DNA from: Bog-159 sp035499555
GTDB lineage: Bacteria; Acidobacteriota; Terriglobia; Bryobacterales; Bryobacteraceae
NCBI GenBank assembly: GCA_035499555.1
Contig: DATJYO010000036.1
Span: 124,001 to 188,000, forward strand
Reading direction: 5' to 3'
DNA length: 64,000 nucleotides
The position numbers and the translations under genes are program-made. Each line of letters opens with the position of its first letter. Within the stretch, counting starts at the first letter, position 1. This document shows positions 36,640-45,964 of the stretch, one piece after another. Below the pieces are notes generated by a model. It worked only from the letters and a program-made list of their open reading frames with translations, was not told where the DNA came from and ran no database searches.

Positions 36640-39239
36640 TGGCCGCCGAAGCCTCCACGCCGCTGATGCGGCAGTATAACGCCATCAAGCAGCAGGTCCC
36701 CGGCACCCTCTTGCTGTTCCGCCTCGGCGACTTCTACGAGCTCTTCTTCGAGGACGCCATCGTCGCCGCGCGCGAGCTCGAAATCACCCTCACCTCGCGC
36801 AACAAGGAGAAGGGCGCCGCCATCCCCATGTGCGGCGTACCGTATCATTCCGCCGCCGGCTACATCGCCCGCCTGATCCAGAAGGGCCATCGCGTGGCGG
36901 TCTGCGACCAGATGGAAGATCCTGCGCTGGCCAAAAAACTGGTGAAGCGCGAAGTGACCCGCGTCATCACCCCCGGCACCGCCACCGACGCGCTGGCCCT
37001 GCGCTCGCATGAGAACAACTATCTGGCCGCGGTGGCTCGCATCGGCGATCGCGCCGGCGTGGCCCACGTGGACGTATCCACCGGCGAGTTCCGCGTCACC
37101 GAAATGGACGCCGCCGAGATCCACGCGGCTATCGAGCAGTTGGGCGCGCGCGAAGTGCTGTTCGCCGCCGACCTGCCGCTCCTGCCCGCCGAAACCGGCG
37201 GACCCCGCTACCTGCGTACCAATCTCGAAGACTGGATCTTCAGCTTCGATTACGCCGATCGCACCCTGCGCGATCATTTCCGCCTGCATTCCCTGGATGG
37301 CTGCGGACTGGCCCATCGCGGGGCGGCGGTCTCCGCCGCCGGCGCCATCCTGCATTACCTGCGCGACACCCAGCGCGCCGCGCTGGAACATTTGGACCGT
37401 CCCGCGTTCTACGATCGCGCCGAATCCATGGTGCTGGACGCGGTCACGGTGCGCAACCTCGAACTCGTCGAGCCGCTGTTCGCCGGTGAGCGCTCCGACG
37501 CCACCCTGCTGCACGTCCTCGATCAGACGCAGACCGGCATGGGCGGACGCCTGCTGCGCCAGCGTCTCTTGCGCCCTTCGCTCGACCGGACTGAAATCGA
37601 AGGCCGCCTGGACGCCGTGGGCGAACTGCTCCAGCAGACCATCCTGCGGGCGGAGCTGCGCCGGCAGTTGAGCGCCATCCAGGATATCGAACGGCTGCTG
37701 GCCAAGACCACCATGGGCAGCGCCAACCCGCGCGACGTGCTGGCGCTGGGCCGTTCGCTCGAAAAGATCCCCTCGCTGAAAGCGGCGTTTGAAACCCAGC
37801 GCGCTGCGCGCCTGCGCGACCTCCACGGCCGGATCGACGAAGTCGCCGAAGCCCGCGACCATATAATCGCGGCCATTGCGGACGAGCCGCCCATCAACCT
37901 CGCCGATGGCGGCACCATCCGCGCCGGCTTCCACGCCGGGCTGGACGAGCTGCGCGATCTCAGCCGCAACGGCCGCCAGGTGATCGCCCAGATCGAAGCC
38001 CGCGAGCGCACCCGCACCGGCATCCAGTCGCTGAAGGTCCGCTTCAACAACGTCTTCGGCTATTACATCGAGATCTCCAAGGCCAACCTGCACCTGGCGC
38101 CCGCCGACTACGAACGCAAGCAGACACTGGTCAATGCCGAGCGCTTCACCACTCCCGAGCTGAAGGACTACGAGCGCAAGGTGCTCGACGCGGAAGACAA
38201 GATCCTGACCCTCGAAAAGGAGCTGTTCGCCGAGGTCCGCAAGTTCGCCGCCGCCCATGCGCCGCGCATCAAGGCCACCGCCGCGGCCATCGCCGAAATC
38301 GACGTGACCGCCGCCCTGGCCCAGGTCGCGGCTGGGAATCGCTACGCGCGGCCCGCGTTTTCCGATAACGGCGAGATGCGCATTATGGCCGGCCGCCATC
38401 CGGTGATCGAGCGCATCGAAGAACAGGACGCCGGCCGCTTCATCCCCAACGACCTGTACCTTAATTCCGATACGGACCTGATCGCCATCATCACCGGACC
38501 CAACATGGGCGGCAAGTCCACCTACCTGCGCCAGGCGGCCCTGATCGCCATCCTGGCGCAGATGGGATCGTTCGTGCCCGCCGATTCCGCCAGCCTGCCC
38601 CTGATAGACCGCATCTTCACCCGCATCGGCGCATCCGACAACCTGGCCCGCGGCCGTTCCACCTTCATGGTGGAGATGACCGAGACCGCCGTCATCCTGA
38701 ATAGCGCCACCCCGCGCAGCTTCATCGTGCTGGATGAGATCGGCCGCGGCACCGCGACCTACGACGGGCTGGCGCTGGCCTGGGCGGTGGTGGAGCACAT
38801 CCACGCGCGCACCCGCGCCAAGACGCTGTTCGCCACCCACTACCACGAGCTCACCGACCTGGCCGAGCAACTGGAAGGCGTGCGCAACCTCAGCGTCTCG
38901 GTGAAGGAGGCGGGCGATCGCATCATCTTCCTGCGCAAGGTCGAGCCCGGCAAGGCCGACCGCAGCTACGGCATCGAGGTCGCGCGCCTGGCCGGATTGC
39001 CGCCGCGCGTGATCGAGCGGGCCAGCGAGGTGCTCCGCCTGCACGAGCGCAGCGAGCACGTGGTCAGCGAAGAGCTTTCCCCCGCGCCCGCGCAGCCGGT
39101 CCAGATCCAGCTTTTCGAGCCGTTGAATTACGGCATCGCCGAGCGCATCCGCCATCTCAAGATCGACGAGCTGCGCCCCATCGAAGCCCTGCGCCTGCTG
39201 GCGGAATTGCAGGACGAATTGAGGCGCGGGTGCGTGTAG
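36639..39239 (+). CDS. mutS: DNA mismatch repair protein MutS
   Basis: Recognises mismatches and starts repair. 866 residues, full length. The mismatch-binding domain has LFRLGDFYELFFEDA (the F.E motif), the clamp/lever core has VRFNNVFGYYIEISKANL, and the ATPase has Walker A GPNMGGKSTYLRQ, Walker B FIVLDEIGRGTATYDG and the FATHYHEL segment. The start is a GTG whose first base is the last base of the gdhA stop (TAGTG). The last 10 bp overlap anmK. The three genes gdhA-mutS-anmK appear to form one transcription unit. Confidence 0.97.
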
Positions 39240-40285
39240 CCGGGGTCATGAGCGGCACCTCGCTCGACGGCATCGACGTGGCCATCGTGGAGATTCGCGG
39301 CCGCCGCATCCGCACCCTCGGTTTCCAGTCCACGCCCTTCTCCGGCGATGTGCGCCGCGCGATCCTGGGCGTCTCGAATACCACTGCCGCCACGCGCGAG
39401 ATCTCGCGCCTGAACTTCCTGCTGGGCGAACTGTACGCCCGCGCCGTTTTGCGCGCCCGGCGGCGTTACGGCCCGGTCGAGCTGATCGGCTGCCATGGCC
39501 AGACCATCTATCACGAAGGCGGCGCCAGCACCCTGCAAATCGGCGAAGCCGCGGTGATCGCCGAGCGCACCGGAGTGCCGGTGGTCTCCGATTTCCGCCC
39601 GCGCGATATCGCCGCCGGCGGACAGGGCGCGCCGCTGGTGCCCTTCGTGGATCTGTTCCTGTTCGGCCGTTCCCGCCGCACGCGCGTGGCGCTCAACATC
39701 GGCGGCATCGCCAACATCACCGTGCTGCCGGCCGGCATCGCCTTCGACACCGGTCCGGGCAATATGGTGATCGACGCGCTCACCCGCGAAGCGACGCGCG
39801 GCCGTCAGAACTTCGATCGCGGCGGCCGCATCGCCGCTCGCGGCCGCGTTGACCGCGCGCTGCTCGATCGCCTGTTGGCCGATCCCTATTACCGCCGCCG
39901 GCCGCCCAAAAGCGCCGGCCGCGAACAGTATGGCGCGGAGTTCGTGGCGCGTCTCCAACAGACCGGGCTGCCGCCGCCGGATCTGATCGCTACGGCCACG
40001 GTGCTGACCGCCGCCACGGTTGCCCGCGCCGTTGCGCCCTACCGGCCGGCTGAGCTGATCGTTTCCGGCGGCGGCGCCCACAACCCGCGGATCCTGGCGC
40101 ATCTGGCCGCCTGCCTGCCCGGCGTAGCGATCGCTACTTCCGCGGATTACGGCATCCATCCGGACGCCAAGGAAGCCATCGCCTTCGCCGTCCTGGCCTA
40201 CCAAACCTGGCGCGGGCGGCCGTCCAACGTGCCCGCGGCTACCGGCGCGCGCCGGCCCGTGGTCCTGGGCCACCTCACCCGCTGA
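39230..40285 (+). CDS. anmK: Anhydro-N-acetylmuramic acid kinase
   Basis: Phosphorylates and opens 1,6-anhydro-MurNAc during peptidoglycan recycling. 351 residues, with the N-terminal phosphate-binding loop VMSGTSLDGIDVAIVE, LIGCHGQTIYHE, DFRPRDIAAGGQGAPLVP, LNIGGIANITVL, DTGPGNMVID and SGGGAHNP, all characteristic of the family. The GTG at 39230 lies inside the end of mutS (10-bp overlap). It converges with mnmE with a single base between the stops. Confidence 0.95.
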   Translation: MRVAGVMSGTSLDGIDVAIVEIRGRRIRTLGFQSTPFSGDVRRAILGVSNTTAATREISRLNFLLGELYARAVLRARRRYGPVELIGCHGQTIYHEGGASTLQIGEAAVIAERTGVPVVSDFRPRDIAAGGQGAPLVPFVDLFLFGRSRRTRVALNIGGIANITVLPAGIAFDTGPGNMVIDALTREATRGRQNFDRGGRIAARGRVDRALLDRLLADPYYRRRPPKSAGREQYGAEFVARLQQTGLPPPDLIATATVLTAATVARAVAPYRPAELIVSGGGAHNPRILAHLAACLPGVAIATSADYGIHPDAKEAIAFAVLAYQTWRGRPSNVPAATGARRPVVLGHLTR

Positions 40286-40286
40286 C

Positions 40287-41639
40287 TTACTTGCCGATGC
40301 AGAACGTCGAGAAGATGCGGTTCAGAATATCGTCCGCCGTGGTCGCGCCGGTGATGGCATCGATCGGCCGCAGCGCGCTGTACAGATCCAGCAGCAGCAT
40401 CTCGTGCGGGATGTTCTGCGCTACGGCTGCCGCGGCCTTCTGCAAATACTCCAGCGACTCGCGCAGCAGGCGCTCGTGCCGCAGGCTGGTGATGAAACCG
40501 GTCTCTATCTCCGCGCCGTCCGCCGGAGCCACCGCGCGGAATATCGCTTCCCGCAGCGCGTCAATGCCCTCGCCGCTGAGCGCCGAAACGGAGTGCGCCC
40601 CATCCAACTCTTCCGCGCGGCGCGGCAGATCGCACTTGTTGCCCACCAGGATCCAGCGCCCCTGGCCGCCCGCGCGCGCCATCAGTTCGCGGTCCGGTTC
40701 CGCCACCGGCGCTGACAGATCCACCACCACCAGCGTCAGGTCCGCATCGGCCATGGCCTGGAAGCTGCGTTCGATGCCCAGCGTCTCCACCAGCCCCTCG
40801 CCTTCGCGGATGCCCGCCGTGTCGAACAGCTTCACCGGGATGCCGTGGATGGCGGCGGATTCGGAAACCACGTCGCGGGTGGTTCCGGGAATGTCGGTGA
40901 CGATGGCGCGATCCTGCTCCAACAGACGGTTGAACAGGCTGCTCTTGCCCACGTTCGGCCGGCCGACGATGGCCAGCGACAGCCCCGCCCGCACCAGGCC
41001 GCCGAAAGCAACGCTCCCGGCCAGCCGCGCCACGCCCTCGCTCACCGGTTGCAGGCGCCGCAGGATCTCACCCGCGGGCGCCACATTGACATCGTCCTCC
41101 GCGAAGTCGATGCCCGCTTCAAGCAATGCGATCAGCTCCAGCAGTTGCTCCTTCAGCGGCGCGATGCGGCGCGACACCGATCCGCCGGCCTGCTGCGCCG
41201 CGATTCGCGCCTGGTACAGCGTGGTGGACTCGATGAGGTCGCGGATGGCTTCCGCCTGGGGCAGGTCGATGCGTCCGTTCAGGTACGCGCGCAGCGTGAA
41301 CTCACCCGGTTCGGCCAGCCGGGCGCCGGCTTCCAGCGCGCGGGCCACCGCGTGCCGCAGAACCACCGGCGCGCCGTGACAGGATATTTCGATGACGTCT
41401 TCCGCGGTGTAGGACCGCGGCTGGCCGAAGAACGTAACCACCGCCTGGTCCACCGTATGGCCTTCGTCATCGAGCAGGTCCGCCAGTTGACAGCACCACG
41501 GCCGCCACTCCGCCGGACCCGGCAAGCGCAGCAGGCGGTCGGCGATCTCGCGCGCATGGGCGCCCGACAGACGCACCACGCCTAAACCGCCCCGTCCGGG
41601 TGGGGTGGAAATGGCAACTATGGTGTCGGTGAGATTCAA
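40287..41639 (-). CDS. mnmE: tRNA modification GTPase MnmE
   Basis: With MnmG it installs the 5-carboxymethylaminomethyl group on wobble uridine of certain tRNAs. 450 residues: N-terminal folate-binding domain (TIVAISTPPGRGGLGVVRLSG), central helical domain, G domain with GRPNVGKSSL, DIPGTTRD, DTAGI and NKCD, and the invariant C-terminal FCIGK. The start is a TTG at 41639, which gives the expected MNLTDTI opening. It is the distal gene of the rpmH-rnpA-yidD-yidC-khpB-mnmE cluster, an arrangement conserved in many bacteria. Confidence 0.95.
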   Translation of the reverse strand: MNLTDTIVAISTPPGRGGLGVVRLSGAHAREIADRLLRLPGPAEWRPWCCQLADLLDDEGHTVDQAVVTFFGQPRSYTAEDVIEISCHGAPVVLRHAVARALEAGARLAEPGEFTLRAYLNGRIDLPQAEAIRDLIESTTLYQARIAAQQAGGSVSRRIAPLKEQLLELIALLEAGIDFAEDDVNVAPAGEILRRLQPVSEGVARLAGSVAFGGLVRAGLSLAIVGRPNVGKSSLFNRLLEQDRAIVTDIPGTTRDVVSESAAIHGIPVKLFDTAGIREGEGLVETLGIERSFQAMADADLTLVVVDLSAPVAEPDRELMARAGGQGRWILVGNKCDLPRRAEELDGAHSVSALSGEGIDALREAIFRAVAPADGAEIETGFITSLRHERLLRESLEYLQKAAAAVAQNIPHEMLLLDLYSALRPIDAITGATTADDILNRIFSTFCIGK

Positions 41640-41672
41640 ACTCGGCCGGCGCGGACGGCGAACCGCGGCACT

Positions 41673-42305
41673 CTAGTGCCGGGAGCCGCGGCGCTGCGGA
41701 CGGCCCCGTCCGCGGTCGCGCGGGCCGCGATCCCGATCCCGCGGACCATCCCGCCGTGCGCCGTCCCGGCGCACAAACGCCGGCTGCGGCGGATCGGGAA
41801 GACTGGGCATCCCCGCCGGGTACACCACCACGTGCCGGAATCCGCCGGCGCCGCCGCTTTCGCTCCGCACCGCGGTTTCGTTGCGCAGCGACAGATGGAT
41901 CACCCGCCGCTCGCGGCTGTTCATGGGGTTGAAACGGAAAGGCTGGCCGGTGCGCTTGACTTTGTCGGCGGCCGCCGCCGCGCTGATGCGCAGCTCCTCG
42001 ATGCGCAGCAGGCGATAATCGTTGGCGTCGAACGAAACGCGCGAGTGATCTTCGGAGGGCATGCGCAGCGCCTCCATGGTGACGTGCTCCAGCGCCAGCA
42101 GCAGCTCCGCGCGATTGGCCAGCAGATAGTCCACATCCGGACCGCTGAACTTCACCACCACGTCCGGCGTCTCGAAATCGTCTTCCGCGGGCGTGCCGTC
42201 GACGAGTTCGAACTCCAGGTCCAGGCCGCAATTGTCCAGCACCTCATCGAGAAAGTCCTCGATGCGATCCCCTACCGAAGTTACCGAATACTTTCGATCG
42301 TTCAC
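41673..42305 (-). CDS. khpB: KhpB/Jag-like RNA-binding protein (KH-R3H) without Jag-N domain
   Basis: A 210-residue RNA-binding protein. A degenerate KH domain (~residues 10-75) is followed by the R3H domain ending in PMNSRERRVIHLSL (~125-140), and the last 45 residues are an Arg/Asp-rich tail (DRDRGPRDRGRGRPQRRGSRH). The Jag-N domain found at the N terminus of many Jag proteins is missing. It starts with GTG at 42305, 3 bp after yidC, its usual neighbour. Family members bind mRNA and affect cell-envelope synthesis; the specific role here is inferred from that. Confidence 0.85.
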   Translation of the reverse strand: MNDRKYSVTSVGDRIEDFLDEVLDNCGLDLEFELVDGTPAEDDFETPDVVVKFSGPDVDYLLANRAELLLALEHVTMEALRMPSEDHSRVSFDANDYRLLRIEELRISAAAAADKVKRTGQPFRFNPMNSRERRVIHLSLRNETAVRSESGGAGGFRHVVVYPAGMPSLPDPPQPAFVRRDGARRDGPRDRDRGPRDRGRGRPQRRGSRH

Positions 42306-42308
42306 CGT

Positions 42309-44048
42309 CTACTTCTTGCCATCCTTCTTCTTCTTGGGGGGCTGCACCGACTGTGCGGCTACCGCCGCCAGCGACGTGCGATTGAAGAATAACTGCTGCG
42401 CCACTCCCACCAGGTTGCTGGTCAAATAGTATAATACCAGCCCGCTCGACAGGTTATAGAACATAAATCCGAAAATCAGCGGCATGAACTGCATCATCTT
42501 CTGCTGACTCGGATCGCCGCCGGTTGTGGTGGGCGTCATCTTCTGCATCACAAACTGGCTGACCACCATGATGATGGGCAGGATGCGTATGGCCAGCGTC
42601 TCCGGCTGGGAGAGATCCGTCACCCACAGCCAGTGCGCGCCGCGCATCTCCACCGACACCGAGAACACCTTGTAGAACGCGATGAAGAACGGGATCTGCA
42701 GCAGCATCGGCACGCACCCGCCCATCGGATTCACCCCGTGCTTCTTGTACAGCTCCATCACTTCCTGGTTCTGCTCCGCTTTCCGCGGATCGCGCAGGGA
42801 GACGTTCTTGTACTTGTCGTTGATGGCCGAGATCTGCGGCTGCAGCGCCTGCATCTTCTTCATCGACTTCATGCTGGTGATCTTCAGCGGAAACAGGATG
42901 AAGTTCAGGACGATGGTAACTACGATGATCGACCAGCCATAGTTGTGGATAAAGTGGTCCGTGGCGAAGTTGACGATCAGGAAAAGAGGCTTGGCCAGGA
43001 TGCTGAACCAGCCGAAGTCCACCACCTGCTCCAGCTTCGGATTGACGGACCGCAGCGTGTCGATGTCCTTCGGCCCCACGTAAAGCGATAAGTGGCTCGC
43101 GCCGCCGTCCCCCACCCCCACGCCGGCGAACGGAAGCTCCTTGGTCTCCAGCGGCGTCGCCGCCTGGTCGCTGAACGTGGTCATCGACACCGCCGTGCCG
43201 CGCTCCGGCAGGAAGGCCGCCACGAAATACTGATCTTCGATCCCGGCGAAGGAGTAATTGCCCGTCACCGTGGCCGGACCGTTCTTGGCCACTTTGGCCC
43301 CGGTCTTGATCAGCTTCGATTCGCTCACGTCGAAGCGCAGGGTCTGCTGCGCGCCGGCCGGATTCGCCACCGCCATGTCGCCGAATCCGCCCCGCCACAC
43401 GATCTCGTTCGCCACCGGCTTGCCGTTCTCCGTCACGTCCGTAGTGACGTCCAGCAGATAACTGGATGGAGAGAACTGAAACGTCTTGCGCGCCACCACC
43501 GAACCGTTGGAGAATTCGAAGTGAACCGTCAGGCCGTCCACATCCATTCGGTAAAGCTGCTGGTTTACGTCCACCGCCGGTTTGTGCTCGGGGAAGTACA
43601 GCGATCCCGGCAGCTCCGTCTTGGCCGCCGTATTCACCAGTTCCAGCGGCGCGCCGCTGTGCGCCTTGTATTTCTTCAGCAGCCAGCTCTTCACCACCCC
43701 GCCCTTGTTGCTGAAGGTGATCCGGAACAGGTTCGTGTCGATCGCCTGGGTCTGTTCGTTGGCGGCCGCCACCGGCGGAGCCGCCGGCTCGGTCACCGCC
43801 GCGGCGGATGTTTCCACTGGCGCCGGCTCCGTCTTGCCGGGCGCCGCATTGCCGGGCTGGGGAAGCGGCTCGGTCTTCGCCGCCACCGGACCTTTCTTTG
43901 GCGGCGGCGCGACGGTCTTGTAGAAATAGGGCGTCAGGAACAGCACCGCCCCCATCAGGATGAAGGCCAGCAGAAGCCGCAGCTCCATGGACAACTCTTT
44001 GGGTTGTCCCGGACCGCCCTGGTTTCCGCCGCTCTTAGGATCCGCCAT
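42309..44048 (-). CDS. yidC: Membrane protein insertase YidC
   Basis: Inserts and folds inner-membrane proteins, alone or with SecYEG. 579 residues, the Gram-negative form: N-terminal anchor (~residues 24-44), Ala/Pro/Lys-rich linker, large periplasmic domain (~95-340), then the conserved core with FGWFSILAKPLFLIVNF, YGWSIIVVTIVLNFILFPL, GGCVPMLLQIPFFIAFYKV and a C-terminal Lys-rich tail (PPKKKKDGKK). The ATG at 44048 lies 12 bp after yidD. Its place between yidD and khpB is conserved. Confidence 0.97.
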   Translation of the reverse strand: MADPKSGGNQGGPGQPKELSMELRLLLAFILMGAVLFLTPYFYKTVAPPPKKGPVAAKTEPLPQPGNAAPGKTEPAPVETSAAAVTEPAAPPVAAANEQTQAIDTNLFRITFSNKGGVVKSWLLKKYKAHSGAPLELVNTAAKTELPGSLYFPEHKPAVDVNQQLYRMDVDGLTVHFEFSNGSVVARKTFQFSPSSYLLDVTTDVTENGKPVANEIVWRGGFGDMAVANPAGAQQTLRFDVSESKLIKTGAKVAKNGPATVTGNYSFAGIEDQYFVAAFLPERGTAVSMTTFSDQAATPLETKELPFAGVGVGDGGASHLSLYVGPKDIDTLRSVNPKLEQVVDFGWFSILAKPLFLIVNFATDHFIHNYGWSIIVVTIVLNFILFPLKITSMKSMKKMQALQPQISAINDKYKNVSLRDPRKAEQNQEVMELYKKHGVNPMGGCVPMLLQIPFFIAFYKVFSVSVEMRGAHWLWVTDLSQPETLAIRILPIIMVVSQFVMQKMTPTTTGGDPSQQKMMQFMPLIFGFMFYNLSSGLVLYYLTSNLVGVAQQLFFNRTSLAAVAAQSVQPPKKKKDGKK

Positions 44049-44060
44049 GCAATTCGCTGT

Positions 44061-44270
44061 CTACCGGACGGGATCGAAACCGCCCGCGTGAAAGGGATGG
44101 CACTTCGCCAGCCGCTTGGCGCCCATCCATACGCCGCGCCGCACGCCGTATTTCTCGACGGCCTCCCGCATGTACTCCGAGCATGTGGGATAGAACCGGC
44201 AGGCCGAAGGCAGCAGCGGCGAGAAACACAGTTTGTACAAACGCAGCGCGCCGGTCACAATGTATTGCAT
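44061..44270 (-). CDS. yidD: Membrane protein insertion efficiency factor YidD
   Basis: A 69-residue protein with the family signature LRLYKLCFSPLLPSACRFYPTCSEYMREAVEKYG and a terminal KRLAKCHPFHAGGFDPV. It is thought to assist YidC-dependent insertion. The ATG at 44270 is chosen because it gives the conserved short N terminus; a longer frame to 44357 is antisense-like. It overlaps rnpA by 16 bp and precedes yidC. Confidence 0.95.
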   Translation of the reverse strand: MQYIVTGALRLYKLCFSPLLPSACRFYPTCSEYMREAVEKYGVRRGVWMGAKRLAKCHPFHAGGFDPVR

Positions 44271-44569
44271 CGCAGAAAGAGACGCTGCACTTCCCGTTCC
44301 AGGTCCTCGAACGGGGCTTCCATCGCCTTGCGCCGCGGATTGAAGATGATCCACCACTGGGGACTCAATTGTTCGAGATGCAACCGTACGGCTTCCCGCA
44401 CACGCCTCCGGATGCGGTTGCGCACCACCGCGCGGCCGAGCGCCCGCGGCGTGGTGAAACCGATCCGCGGCCCGTCCGCTTCGGGCTGCCGCATACAGAA
44501 GGCCGCAAAAAAGGGGGTCGTAAATCGGGACCCCCCATCGTAAACTCTGCGGAAATCCTTGGATCGCAA
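44255..44569 (-). CDS. rnpA: Ribonuclease P protein component
   Basis: The protein subunit of RNase P, which matures tRNA 5' ends. About 104 residues, with SKDFRRVYDGGSRF near the start and the RNA-binding motif GRAVVRNRIRRRVREAVR. The start is uncertain. TTG at 44569 is the first usable codon in the frame, but the frame remains open upstream (…GFPKRVRLLRSKDF), which looks like genuine RnpA sequence, so a few residues may be missed or a rarer start codon used. It follows rpmH by about 30 bp. Confidence 0.93.
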   Translation of the reverse strand: MRSKDFRRVYDGGSRFTTPFFAAFCMRQPEADGPRIGFTTPRALGRAVVRNRIRRRVREAVRLHLEQLSPQWWIIFNPRRKAMEAPFEDLEREVQRLFLRCNTL

Positions 44570-44601
44570 CAGACGAACACGTTTCGGAAAACCAGGGATG
44601 C

Positions 44602-44751
44602 TTACCTCTCGGAGCTCACGGTCAGCTTGTGCCGGCCCCGCGCCCTCCGGCGCGCCAGCACGGCCCGCCCGTTCTTGGTTTCCATGCGGGAGCGGAACCC
44701 GTGCGTCTTCGCGCGCCTGCGGTTATTCGGTTGAAAGGTACGTTTCGGCAT
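44602..44751 (-). CDS. rpmH: 50S ribosomal protein L34
   Basis: A 49-residue protein translated from the ATG at 44751: MPKRTFQPNNRRRAKTHGFR, then an Arg/Lys-rich remainder with MxTKNGRAVLARRRARGR and ending LTVSSER, the normal L34 sequence apart from a short C-terminal extension. It is short enough to be missed by length-filtered gene finding. It heads the rnpA-yidD-yidC-khpB-mnmE cluster. A sigma-70-like promoter lies at 44769-44798, leaving a leader of about 11 bases. Confidence 0.97.
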   Translation of the reverse strand: MPKRTFQPNNRRRAKTHGFRSRMETKNGRAVLARRRARGRHKLTVSSER

Positions 44752-44768
44752 CTTATTCTAAGTTAACC

Positions 44769-44798
44769 AGTATAGCGCGGCTAACCGGCTCGCTTCAA
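44769..44798 (-). promoter_or_regulatory. Probable promoter of the rpmH-rnpA-yidD-yidC cluster
   Basis: On the minus strand TTGAAG (plus-strand 44793-44798) and TATACT (plus-strand 44769-44774) are separated by 18 bp. Transcription would begin near 44762, about 11 bases ahead of the rpmH ATG. The -35 lies inside the 3' end of the small secreted protein gene. Confidence 0.5.
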
Positions 44799-45173
44799 AT
44801 CCAGTTTGGCGGACATCTTCTCCCCGTCGCGGCCGACCCCCTGCGCCGTGCCGCGGATGGTTTCCCCGTCGAATACCAGGTCGAAGCTGATCTTCCCGTT
44901 ATCTTCGCCGTTATTGTCCATCTGCACCTCAAAGGTCAGCTTGCCGTTCTCCAGCTTGCCGTTGCGGATCGTCCATTGCTGGTCTTCGTTCGGGCCGGCC
45001 GTCCCGGTCACGGTCGTGCCGTCGAGTTTCAGGGTCATGACGGCTTCGTCGGGCTTGGTTTCTCCCTGGGAATTGGTGATATCGAACTTGCCGGACCACT
45101 TGCCGGTCAGTTCCCCGGCCGTCAGGGTCAACCCGGTCAGCAGCACCAGCGCAAAACACGTCAGAGCTCTCAT
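44781..45173 (-). CDS. Small secreted beta-rich protein, paralogue-like to 23554-23913
   Basis: A 130-residue exported protein with a signal peptide (MRALTCFALVLLTGLTLTAG), then GKWSGKFDI, VMTLKLDGTTVTGTAG and a repeating beta pattern similar to the 119-residue protein at 23554-23913. The start at 45173 is firm: AGGAGGG lies 6 nt ahead. The frame is open much further upstream but runs antisense to its neighbour. Function unknown. The stop lies 29 bp upstream of rpmH on the same strand, and the rpmH promoter overlaps its end. Confidence 0.78.
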   Translation of the reverse strand: MRALTCFALVLLTGLTLTAGELTGKWSGKFDITNSQGETKPDEAVMTLKLDGTTVTGTAGPNEDQQWTIRNGKLENGKLTFEVQMDNNGEDNGKISFDLVFDGETIRGTAQGVGRDGEKMSAKLDLKRAG

Positions 45174-45226
45174 ACGGATCCCTCCTGCAAGGCCAAGACG
45201 CGATTTCGCAGGCGATTGTTCCGGAA

Positions 45227-45964
45227 TTAGAGCCACCGCAGGTGGAATCCGCCGTCCACGTCGATGGCCTGGCCGGCGGAATAGTCCAGCAGGCCGTCGG
45301 CGATGGCCCGCACCGCGCGGGCCACGTCGCCGGGCTCCCCGAGGCGGGGTTGCGGCAACAGCCCCCCGGCGATCCGCTGCCGGTACGACTCCTCCACTTT
45401 GGCGATCATGTCCGTCCGAATGATGCCGGGACGGATCTCGAACACTTGAATCCCGTGCGGCGCCAGCCGTTGCGCGTATATCGCCGCCGACATGCTCAGC
45501 CCCGCCTTCGAGATGCAGTATTCCGCCCGGTTCGCCGACGCGGCGTACGCCGAAACCGACGTAATGAACACGATCCGCCCCGCGCCGCGCTCCAGCATCC
45601 ACCGCGCGGCCAGGGCGGTCAGGAAGTGCGGCCCCTTCAGGTTGGTGGCCATCAGCTCGTCGAAGCTTTCTGCGGACGCCTCCAGTACGTCCCGCCGCTC
45701 GCGTGGGGCCATCCCCGCGTTGTTCACCAGCAAGTCCAGATGGTCGAAGCGCTGGCGTGCCGTCTGCATCAGCGCCGCCCGGTCGGCCGCGGCGGAAATG
45801 TCGCACTGCGCGATCGCCGCGCCGGTCTCCGCGGCCAGTTGTTCGGCCGCCATCCGATTGTTCTTGTACGTCGCCAGGACCGCGTGCGTCCGCGCCAGTT
45901 CCACGGCAATGGCCCGGCCGATTCCCCGGCTGGCCCCGGTCACGATGCTAGTGGGCTGCGGCAA
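45227..45964 (-). CDS. Short-chain dehydrogenase/reductase (FabG-like)
   Basis: A 245-residue NAD(P)-dependent oxidoreductase. Cofactor loop TGASRGIG (9-16), NNAG (~86-89), catalytic Ser in ITSVSAYAA and YxxxK as YCISK; the C terminus DYSAGQAIDVDGGFHLRW is typical of 3-oxoacyl-ACP reductase relatives. The substrate is unknown. Its start overlaps the end of the DsbA-like gene by 17 bp on the same strand, so the two are probably co-transcribed, although no functional link is evident. Confidence 0.88.
   Translation of the reverse strand: MPQPTSIVTGASRGIGRAIAVELARTHAVLATYKNNRMAAEQLAAETGAAIAQCDISAAADRAALMQTARQRFDHLDLLVNNAGMAPRERRDVLEASAESFDELMATNLKGPHFLTALAARWMLERGAGRIVFITSVSAYAASANRAEYCISKAGLSMSAAIYAQRLAPHGIQVFEIRPGIIRTDMIAKVEESYRQRIAGGLLPQPRLGEPGDVARAVRAIADGLLDYSAGQAIDVDGGFHLRWL

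Noticed and set aside
42944..42952. Perfect DnaA-box-like TGTGGATAA
   Set aside because: It lies inside yidC, in codons for a conserved HNYGW-type segment, and is single; no cluster of boxes or AT-rich unwinding region accompanies it.
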